This document shows positions 55,815 to 64,000 of a stretch of 64,000 bases of DNA, in pieces. Under the pieces are notes generated by a model. That model was given only the letters and a program-made list of their open reading frames with translations, had not been told where the DNA came from and did no database searches. The stretch is from NCBI RefSeq assembly GCF_033807575.1, contig NC_084705.1, positions 11,774,019 to 11,838,018 on the forward strand, read 5' to 3'. Source of the stretch: Cydia pomonella (lineage: Eukaryota > Arthropoda > Insecta > Lepidoptera > Tortricidae). How positions within the stretch are numbered: the first letter of the stretch is position 1; each line of letters opens with the position of its first letter. The translations under genes and the position numbers were made by a program.

Positions 55815-56960
55815 GTGAAAGATTTATCATTTGTATTTGTAGGTTTACGATATGTAACTCACAACCTGATACAGTTTATTTATTATTATTAATGTAGATA
55901 GGCCGCGTGACACACTGCGGCACCTGTAATATACATACTAGAATTACTGATACTTAGTTCTAATTCTAGTCGAATTGATTAAATACTTATGTAATTATTA
56001 GCAACATCTAGTTAAGGCCCCGTACGTTCGTGTTCTTCTCTCACTCTCTCACTGAGCATAAGCGTGAGCGAGATGGATACCGCGGATATCATGTTATTGA
56101 ATTTTAATTTGTTGTAAGTAAGGTAAAAAGTAACCGCTGAGTTACCTCAGAATGAAATTTGCGCATTTTTAGAAGCAATTTTCATACTTCCGATTATGAG
56201 CATAAATTGAAGAAAAGTGCACTTTAGACCTATGTTCGTGATTTTTTTCTATCGAGCAAAAGTCAAAATATCAGGATTCGAATTAAATAAGTCCCTAGAG
56301 AAAATCCTAAAAATTGCTAATTAAATTGTAGGCAGCAGTATTTTTATTTTAAAAAGCAGTATGATTTTTCAAAAACTCCGCTCTCTGAACCTTATATAAA
56401 ATAATGTACTTACAATAATAACTACAGCCGTACCAGTGCAATAAAAAGCCCACATCGTACTTATGCTGAATTCAATCTCACAACGATTCTTATAATCAGA
56501 CAATAAAACGAAGCGTTAGATGTGAAAGGGCGCCATAAATAAAGGGCTTGAGTAGAAAAGTGTTCTTTATGAAGTGTCGCCGCAGTCGCGCCGGCCGGCG
56601 TTGATACCTACTTGATAGTCCTGCAATATTGGACCGGGCTGTCCGACTGTCACACAGTGTCGATATTATACTAAGGAATCAATCGATGGATGTAATTTAG
56701 TTTTGTAAAATTTGAGCGATACAGAACTTTAAACAAATTCACACCAATTAAGTTTGAGTCAGATTAAAATGAAGTTGATAAATGTGGAATTTAATTGACT
56801 AACTTATGCGGCGTCGTGGGAAAATAATTTGTGAATGTAGTTTGTGGAACTCAACAAGACCTTACAGGATACGCACGTCTTGCTAGTAAAGCCCTGGAGA
56901 AGCTTGCGTGTGGCACGAGCCTAAGGCACTGTTGTTACGGGCTGCTTTATTTTACGTTTA
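55815..56960. other. Unassigned region
   Basis: GC-richer at 56570-56650 (CGCGCCGGCCGGCG). No recognisable gene or repeat. Confidence 0.3.
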
Positions 56961-56965
56961 TGAAT

Positions 56966-57183
56966 AAAGTGGAGTTCAATAGAAATTGCAAATAATGTAA
57001 ACAAATATGACAGATTTTGTTAGCATTCGACATATTACTAAAATTTCTTTCGAAGCTCATGGAAATATTCATAAACAACTTATATTTTAAGTTAAAAAGG
57101 AAAGGTCATGGTTTCCTTTAAAATTGCAAGATTACGAAGTCATGAAGGTTAATTGCTTTGTTTACATTATTTGCAATTTCTAT
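56966..57183. mobile_element. Foldback with 28-bp perfect arms
   Basis: The left arm 56978-57005 and the right arm 57156-57183 are exact reverse complements (core TTGCAAATAATGTAAACAAA). Weaker pairing extends further out on both sides. The 150-base interior is AT-rich and non-coding. It is a MITE-like palindrome. Confidence 0.85.
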
Positions 57184-57347
57184 TCACTTCATTTTGGGTA
57201 TGTTTGTTTTGTCTTAGCTACTATGTTCTATTTTTATGATACTGACTTATTAGATACATACTAGTTAGAAATATTCTGCAGTATTAGTTGATAATAGACG
57301 TAACACTTAACAGTCTTCTGACGCTTTATTTAATCTTATTTCATATC

Positions 57348-57450
57348 ATAAATTTTATTTATTTTACATTTATTGCACAAAATAAAAACTTAATATACGA
57401 CGGACGTACGAACTTAATGCAATGACGCTTTCTCTTCCAGTCAACCTTAG
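57348..57450 (-). mobile_element. LINE 3' end (minus strand)
   Basis: On the minus strand GGTTGACTGGAAGAGAAAGC, GCATTAAGTTCGTACG and GTGCAATAAATG lead into TAAAATAAATAAA. The same order occurs at 46505, so both belong to one LINE family. Confidence 0.75.
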
Positions 57451-57589
57451 GGCAAAGTAGGCGGAGCATTTGAAATCGAAAAGAAGAAAATATTATAAGC
57501 ATAAAAATACATACCACATTTACATTACTTACTTTAGATGCTTGGAATGCCTTTACGCGTCTAAATCTTAATACTATTTTTTTCTGACA

Positions 57590-57790
57590 CTGAAGATCTT
57601 TTACATCCCCAAATTTGATTTCTTATTAGCCTTCTATGGTTAACTGTGCATCTCTAAATTGTAGTTATTTTTTTAAATTGTAAGTTTACCCAGGTATTGG
57701 CTATTATATTTAGATGTTATTGTGTATTTTAATGTCACCATTATGATGACACTGTTAATGTTTCATTGTATGATGTTCCGCAATCATTCC
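57590..57790 (+). mobile_element. LINE-like 3' region family (copy in reverse)
   Basis: Read in reverse, TAATAGCCAATACCTGGGTA, then GAGATGCACAGTTAACCATA, then GGGGATGTAAAAGATC follow the order of 28540-28660. It is the most diverged of the three copies and lacks the tandem duplication. Confidence 0.6.
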
Positions 57791-58429
57791 ATAAGGCGTA
57801 TATTGCTATTACTGGGTAAGTTTTACGCGAATGAAATGGCGTGAAAAAACTAGTAGGTATACACAAAAAATACAAATCTAGCAATACATTTTCAAACTTA
57901 TAATGAAAACGAGATTAAGTTAATGTTCACTCGTGTTTCAATAAATCCACGACTATCGGGAACAACAAGCTCAAACTTGTGAAATGCAATATCGACATGG
58001 AAACAGTAATATTTCTGAGCATCCCTAAAAAAAACGGGCACGACGACAGAGGGTCGAAGTTGGTCGGCGAGGGAGAAGCTAATAAAATATGTAGATTTGA
58101 TGACTTGTCACATTTTTTGCTACAAATCTGAGATTCAACGTTTTAGCCTCTTCGCTAAATCTTTCTTTTATAGAGCATTTAATAGGGAACTGTAAAAGCA
58201 TAATAATGGCTAGTCTTTATGTTCTTGTCCGAAAGGGAATATTTTTTGGCGAAGTTTTTAACTATTGAACATTATCAGCCATTAATATTACACCCACTAT
58301 CATCCCTGATGCATCTTAAATAAAATCTATTTATTTTCGGGCAACTTATACATACTTTACAGACTAATATAATCAACATACAACAATAAGAATCTTAAAT
58401 ACTAAAAATCATTTCGGCTCAAAGCTTAG

Positions 58430-58580
58430 GGTCCGCTTTAGTAACCTAATATCAAGAATTGGCGTGCTTTTAATGAAAGCGACCAGCCCACGCAAACGGG
58501 AAACTAAGCCTTATTGGGATTAGCCCAGATTCCTTACGATGTTTTCCTTCGCCGAAAATCGATTGTTAAATAAATATACA
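58430..58580 (-). mobile_element. SINE family 2, headless copy
   Basis: On the minus strand CGATTTTCGGCGAAGGAAAA, TAATCCCAATAAGGCTTAG and GCCAATTCTTGATATTAGG match the body of the SINE at 16884. The tRNA-like head and the last part are absent. Confidence 0.75.
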
Positions 58581-58844
58581 GATATGGATCCCAAGTTATC
58601 ATTGTGATGTCGTGGTGATGTCTCTAATTTGCTACGCTCACGTTATCCACAGATATTTACGAAAAGTCGAATATTATAACTGATTTTGAAAGAATTGTAA
58701 ACTTTAAAAAGAGGTGGTTAACGTATGTTACTTATTTTACTTATACATTATGTGGTCCGGCTGTCAAAGTGTTAAACGCGGTTGCCTTAATGTTTTAAAT
58801 TTTAATGCTATTTGTTTCATGTTTGCGTTTGTTTTATGTAAATA

Positions 58845-59115
58845 CTATTTTAATTGTGTAATTATGGGTCAATAACTCATTATGGTGCTTGAAATAAATA
58901 GTTATTTGTACAACAAGAGAGCAAAGTTTAGTATTTTTTCGAGTGCTTATTTTGAGTCCCGTGCAAGCGAAAGATTCTATAATAGATTCATGGGCGTAAT
59001 AACGAGTGAATCTAATTTAGAATCTTGAGCGAAGTAAGGGACTCAAAAGCGCACGAGATGTAAATAACTTTGATCTCGTGTAGTACACAAAACTTTTCAC
59101 TACAGCAGTGAGAAC
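58845..59115. repeat. Interspersed repeat region
   Basis: GAAATAAATAGTTATTTG ends a tail-like piece near 58905. After it, GAGTCCCGTGCAAGCGAAAG and, inverted, AAGTAAGGGACTC enclose a 110-base segment with imperfect palindromic symmetry (GATTCTATAATAGATTC / GAATCTAATTTAGAATC). Confidence 0.5.
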
Positions 59116-59119
59116 GTAT

Positions 59120-60495
59120 TTGGAAGGTAAAAATACAACCTGAAAAAATTTAATCCGTCTTCGTCACTATTTCACTTATTTTTTCTTAAGGTATTCTAAC
59201 AGTTAAGTTTAATTACCGCAATAAAATAAAACGTAAGAAATTTCAATAAAACAATAATGAAATAACGAACATCAATTGACAGTTCAATTGTAAAAAAAGA
59301 ACTTGGTAAGATATGGTCCGAATTGCTGGATACCTATTTGTCAACTATAGATCGTTAAAAGTTAAGAATTATTTACTCTGCGTAACAATTGCGTAATTTT
59401 TTTAAGTTCATTGTATTGATTGTAGAATTAAATACGTAAAATATGGTGTATTTATTGAATTTTAAACTTTTATTTCATTAATTAATTATTACGAATGAAG
59501 ACTCGTAGGGTGTTTTGGAACGATGGGGTCTGACTTATTTCGGGTGTCTATTATAAACCGTCAATATACCTTTGAATTACGTTTTTCACTTCTTGTCTCT
59601 TTCTTTTCGCTATTGACGTGAAAGGGACAAAAACAATAGAATCGGAATATTTCGAACTTGTATTAATTAGGCCCCGCACGTTGAAATGACATTCGAATAT
59701 AAAGGTCACTTGAATGTATTTTGCTCACTGTTTTTAGGCAGCAAATTACCCTTGTTCGAGCTGCTGACGTGAAATATATATGTTTTTAATTTTAATGAAC
59801 TATAAATTTGAAATCAGTCAATCCCTCATTTATTTTTAATAAATACTTACTCACGTTCATATCTGAAAACAAGCGGAAGTATTTGATCTGGGTAGTTTGA
59901 ATACAAATATTGCTCCGGGCAGTGTAATGAAGCCATGACTTGACAGAAGGGTTCAGGGGATGGCTATCAACGTTTTGTTTAAATTGCCAAATTATTATAT
60001 TATACTAACTTACTTTAACACATATTTAAATTATTTAAATTCATTTTTCATGTCTGCTATTTGGAAAGTTCACTTTTCATATATTGATAGCTGGACTGAA
60101 AATTGCTATTCCCATGGAAGTTTTGCTTTCCACATGTTATTTTTTATTGTAAGGATAAGCTACCTACAGACATTGGATTAAAACAGATTTGTTTAATATT
60201 TTTAATTTTGTAACTTATACCTTGACAATTGTTCTATAAATCATTTATTTCTTTAGTTAATTGCTAATTTTATTTCTTCATATGAAGTAGAGTAATAAAA
60301 ACTTGAGTGATTCATATTTGGCATTCAGCCATGATTGAAAATTATGTAAAAATATTTTGAACGGCTGTTAAATTAATCAAATTAAATAATTTTAAACATA
60401 ATCAAAAATATTAAATTATAAACGTCAATATTTTAAAAGTAAAACTCATTTATACTACTTGGCTTGCATGAATAAGTGACATAATAAAAAATAAA
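59120..60495. other. Unassigned AT-rich region
   Basis: No supported gene. A 73-codon hydrophobic frame at 59960-60181 is typical background for such sequence. Confidence 0.3.
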
Positions 60496-60499
60496 AAAC

Positions 60500-60523
60500 C
60501 TATAACTCCCTAGGGAGTTATAG
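60500..60523. other. Perfect 24-bp palindrome
   Basis: CTATAACTCCCT is followed directly by its exact reverse complement. An A-rich run precedes it and a T run follows, so on either strand it looks like a hairpin-plus-T-run structure. A related ACTCCCCCGGG word lies 20 bases on. Confidence 0.85.
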
Positions 60524-60529
60524 CTTTTT

Positions 60530-61370
60530 TTCACTATCCACAACTCCCCCGGGAACCAAATAGGCCTTTGTCCTTCAGTACACCTCCATGAAATAAGATA
60601 TTTTTCGAGCAAGTGTGATGAAAATATACTATTAAAGCTACTATCATAATTTTGTCATTTAGGGAGTACCAACTAGTTGATGTCGTTGTTATTAATGCCG
60701 TAGTTATTAAGAACTATTCACACAATTTTCCGAACGCTTCACTACTGCAGCACTACTTAAAATTGAACCACCAATTAAGCACAGTTTTTAATCACAGCAC
60801 ATGTTTTATCTAGGTTAAATTATACAAGCATTAAGCATGTACACAAACCAACACAATGCGTATAGCTTATATACGAGGAAGGATAGCCGGCAAACTAAAT
60901 TATAGCATTTGTCGCATAATTGAATATGAATTCTGAATCTATTAAACGGAATACTAATTAGATTTAACCATGCCATTCAATGCGTTTCCTAACTAGTAAA
61001 TACTGTATAGATCTATTATCACTACAATAATATTCTATTTGAATGTTTTGCAATAACAATGTCAAGATTGATGAGGCAGATGCACGAGCATGCCTTTAAA
61101 GCTATGGGTAGCGTGCCGTAGCGTTTTTCAAAAGTTTGACGAAATTAAGTGTCGCCATTAAGGAAAAAATGTGTTTGTAAACAAAATTTTGCAGGCTAAA
61201 TAGCTACATAGGTACTTACATTATTGTTGCCTACTTTTAAAAAACAAAGAACAAAATACAGTAATATAGATCAATCAGTCTTAATATTTATGTAATAGTT
61301 TCATTTTACGCAATAATCAATAAAATTACCATATTTTAGGGATTCGTTTTTTTTAAATACTACGTCGATG
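60530..61370. other. Unassigned AT-rich region
   Basis: No recognisable gene, RNA or repeat. Confidence 0.3.
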
Positions 61371-61372
61371 AC

Positions 61373-61625
61373 AAACAAGCATACGCCCGCCTGATGGTAA
61401 GCGGTTAGCGTAGCTTATGAACGCCTACAACTCCAGAGCAACACCGGCAGGAACACAACCCTATGAGTAGGGTCTAGTGTTATTTGGCTGCGGTTTTTTT
61501 GTAAGGTGGCGAGGTACTTCCCCAGTTGGGCTCTGCTCTGGACCTGGAATGACATCCGCCGTGCTGTGCCCTACCATACTAAGCGAAATGACATTCACAG
61601 TGCCCATACCTCTCTTTTGGACGTA
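61373..61625 (-). mobile_element. LINE-derived 3' piece (copy 2)
   Basis: The plus strand reads CAAGCATACGCCCGCCTGAT, GCCTACAACTCCAGAG, CACCGGCAGGAACACAAC, then TTCCCCAGTTGGGCTCTGCT and CCATACCTCTCTT. It matches 49107-49330 but lacks the segment containing ACATGCGCG and the C run. On the minus strand this is the 3' end of a LINE. Confidence 0.62.
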
Positions 61626-61647
61626 GTTTAAGGACATACCCGGGATC

Positions 61648-62226
61648 GGGTTCGTAGCCAGAATGGCAAAAAAGGGACCCTAATAGTCTGTCTGTGTGTA
61701 TGTCACAGCCAGAGCGAGGTTCAATCAAGTGGAAGCTGATCCACCGTACGTCACGATCCACAGTTAAGGAAGAAGCTATAAGAGCGAGAAAGAGATATTT
61801 TGCTGCACCAAGGTCGCGGTCCGGTGCGCCCGTCTGTTAAATCTTTAAAAATCATCGTGCACATCATTTGGTATGTTGTTAAAAACAACATGGAGTGTTC
61901 TACAAAAGTTTTTTGAGAACTTTTGAAAAGAATCCCTTCGCAAATCCAAAAAAAATGTCTTCTCCTCTACCCACCTTTAAGCCGGGTGTACAAAAAATTT
62001 GGGAAGAAATAGAAAATATAGCTTAATATTTTTTCCACGGAAATGTTTTTGTACATGATCGGTAGAGCCATTAATGAGTTTTTCTAAAGAACTCTTCTTT
62101 TTGTTCTAATGACGTAAGTGCCACAAATGTACACCCTTTTACTTTCATGGCTTATTCATATATGTAGTATAAAGGTACGGAACCTTCCATAATGAGTGAC
62201 CCCACACGCACTTGTCCGGTTTTTTA
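61648..62226 (+). mobile_element. Tandem-unit element family, copy without tandem units
   Basis: The head reads GGGTTCGTAGCC, AATGGCAAAAAAGGGACCC, GTCTGTCTGTGTG and GTCACAGCC. The tail at 62176-62226 reads TACGGAACC, TGACCCCACACGCACTTG, TCCGG and a T run. The interior has no 290-base unit. Sequence at 61710-61850 is GC-richer and may be a separate insertion. Confidence 0.7.
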
Positions 62227-62229
62227 AAT

Positions 62230-63440
62230 TGTAAATATTACCTTTGTGAGTATTGAATTGGACCAATTGCCGTATGCTCGTGTGGGTACTTTCTGTCTTG
62301 TTTTTAAAATGGCTTTCAAATTTTGAACATCTCTGAACAGAAGAAAATGGAATTTGATTTGATCTATATCATTCTAATATCAGTCAAGACAACGTTTTAT
62401 TCGATATGATAGGTATGTTAATTGTAAAAAAAATGGACAAATCCACATGTTAGTTAAAATCAAACAAAATAGAAGTTGGAGCCAACTTTAGTTTGTCACT
62501 GAATAAAAAAAATTACAGTTGTATGACATGTATGAAAAATGTTTTCGTTTACCGCTACTGAAGTTCAGTTTACCTTGTAGCAAAAAAGTTTGGAAAACTA
62601 TCGCACCATTTTTGTGTAAAATGAGAGATCAATTATCGATTGATCAATCAGTGTATTATGAGCGAGCGATATTTGGGAGACGCTACCTGATATCCACGAC
62701 ACAGCAACGATGCCGCAATGCCGGTCGTAACTTGTGGTTCCTGAGCACATTATAGAGAGTTCATAATACATATATATGTTGATAAAATAGTGTATGTAAC
62801 TGTACATAATTAGCTCTTACTGTCTTAACAACGCTCATGCGCTTTAAGAACTGTTAATAAAATTATTTCAATAATGGCCGTTGTTATTGACAACGCGCGT
62901 GCATGTATTGTTTATTTGTAACCACGCGGGAATTCAAACTTCATTATGAAGTTTAACGTCTATTTTTGTGCGATTTAGATAAACAAACAATAAAAGGGGG
63001 TTTTAAAATAATGACAAAAAATATAATTTAAAAGATCTATCGCAAAAAGTGTCCGTATTTAAATAAAATACAAGTAGGTACCATTCTCGTATTTCTGACG
63101 TAAACATTAATGGGTTTGAGTAAATGGTTTTAGTTATTATACGTATTACTGTATATGACTGTATATTCCGTCTGTTGAATGTAGACAATCCATACATACG
63201 AGTATTATGAATACGTCCTTACATAGATGCAGACACTTAACCATCCATGTGCAGCGGAAAGCCACTCGCAGACGACATAAATCGGCTGAAGACGGCAGGC
63301 GCGCTCCATCAGCGATTACTCAACACCAGGCGGGTATTTTGACAACCTAGCGACCTTTCATCAAATGAGTCATATATTTTTTCTATGTCACTTTTACAGA
63401 TCATTTACGAATCGGAGATCTTTGGTCAGAAAACATACTG
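62230..63440. other. Unassigned AT-rich region
   Basis: Short frames only (for example 62519-62755), without known domains. AATAAA motifs at 62858 and elsewhere cannot be tied to a gene. Confidence 0.3.
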
Positions 63441-63446
63441 ATATTT

Positions 63447-63662
63447 TTGAATCCCGTCGTCGAACACAAGAGGGATGAGCTGAAAGCCCGACCACCAGCG
63501 GTGATCAGCTATAATTATGTTGATGGTGTTCTCTCGTGCCCGTTGTGCGCACGGGTCTTTGCCAACAAGATCGGCTACGTCAGGCACGCGTGCCAGCGCA
63601 TGAACGCCAAAAAAGGAGTTGAAGCAGTCGCCGTGGCCGAAAACGATCAGGAGCATATATAT
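63447..63662 (+). mobile_element. LINE C-terminal zinc-finger remnant
   Basis: A frame of about 70 codons contains HKRDELKARPPAVISYNYV, then GVLSCPLCARVFANKIGYVR with HACQR. C-x2-C followed by R-F-like and KIGY, then H and C, is the single zinc finger that closes many LINE polyproteins (general form C-P-x-C-x-R-x-F...K-x-G-x-x-x-H). The phrase RRRTQEG in another frame just upstream suggests a frameshift near 63465. No reverse transcriptase is left. The frame runs into an (AT)10 run at 63655-63674, so the native end is lost or overwritten. A host zinc-finger exon is the alternative but less likely. Confidence 0.55.
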
Positions 63663-63674
63663 ATATATATATAT
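63655..63674. repeat. Short (AT)n run
   Basis: About ten AT units lie between the zinc-finger frame and the LINE-like 3' region. Confidence 0.9.
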
Positions 63675-63699
63675 TCGAAGATTACTTTTAATATTAAAT

Positions 63700-63940
63700 A
63701 AAATCTCAAATAAAATTTTGGTAAAAGCCTCAAGGGCTGTTTTACTTGTAAATACAACATTTACAATGGCATTATATAGTGACATGAAACATACATAACA
63801 ACATTTATAAACACAACAGTCAATAGATACCTGGCTACTACAATATAACAGAGATGTACCTAGAGTAGAGTATCTATGGTTAATAATACATTAAATTTGG
63901 AGATGTAAAACGTCCCCAATGTCAGCGAGAATATTTTTAG
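63700..63940 (-). mobile_element. LINE-like 3' region family (copy 3)
   Basis: CTCAAATAAAATTTTGGTAA, GCCTCAAGGGCTGTTTTACT, GTGACATGAAACATACATAA and GGAGATGTAAAACGTCCCCA follow the order of 28400-28660. On the minus strand this ends in an A-rich tail. Only one unit is present before the similarity fades. Confidence 0.68.
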
Positions 63941-64000
63941 CTTAGCTTATGACCGTGTCAATCATTTTAACAATCAGTTGATACTTTCTATTCAGTCGGT

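Noticed and set aside
60500..60523. Bacterial-type intrinsic terminator
   Set aside because: The form fits, but the surroundings are insect nuclear DNA with no bacterial gene nearby.
1..64000. CRISPR array, prophage or bacterial operon
   Set aside because: No regularly spaced direct repeats, no long adjacent open frames and no ribosome-binding pattern.

Overview
The window reads as AT-rich insect nuclear DNA, most probably from a moth or butterfly (Lepidoptera). The main reason is the repeat content. Two tRNA-derived SINE families, several short inverted-repeat transposons and the 3' ends of several non-LTR retrotransposons look like families I know from lepidopteran genomes. That species-level placement is recall, not a database result. 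No rRNA, intact tRNA, CRISPR array, operon structure or bacterial-type coding density is visible.

I find no intact, recognisable host gene. The longest open frames are short, start at arbitrary places and mostly fall inside repeats. The window therefore looks like intergenic or intronic DNA. Three places look slightly exon-like and are listed with low confidence: a GC-rich terminal-exon candidate on the minus strand at 17333-17493, a signal-peptide-like start at 16539, and a GC-rich patch at 54204-54330.

Layout by region. 1-2450 is unassigned and ends in a tract almost without C. 2454-5050 is a stack of transposon debris: a LINE 3' end, a tandem-unit element and a 49-bp foldback. 9.9-13.8 kb is dense with repeats: a tandem dimer with an inverted partner 3 kb away, a LINE tail, a 465-bp terminal-inverted-repeat element, and copies of a palindromic family. 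14.5-17.2 kb holds two SINEs and a 135-bp MITE with TTA target duplications. 19.8-21.3 kb holds a short complete copy of the tandem-unit element family, an RTE-type LINE end and a foldback. 25.0-25.75 kb holds the clearest protein remnant, a frameshifted reverse transcriptase. 27-38.6 kb contains many MITEs, a second copy of the 465-bp element family, and two short TTAGG/CCTAA tracts. 40.5-44.6 kb holds the largest tandem-unit element, SINE and LINE pieces and an (AT)28 microsatellite. 46-53.5 kb is sparser, with LINE tails, a 289-bp foldback and a cluster of nested elements at 52.8-53.5 kb. 57-63.9 kb again carries LINE tails, a 218-bp foldback and a LINE zinc-finger remnant.

There is no gene network to describe. 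All coding remnants belong to dead retrotransposons. The non-autonomous elements presumably depended on enzymes encoded elsewhere. The most interesting signals are structural: paired inverted elements, long hairpins, and one family whose members carry 284-295-bp internal tandem units with a variable run of C.
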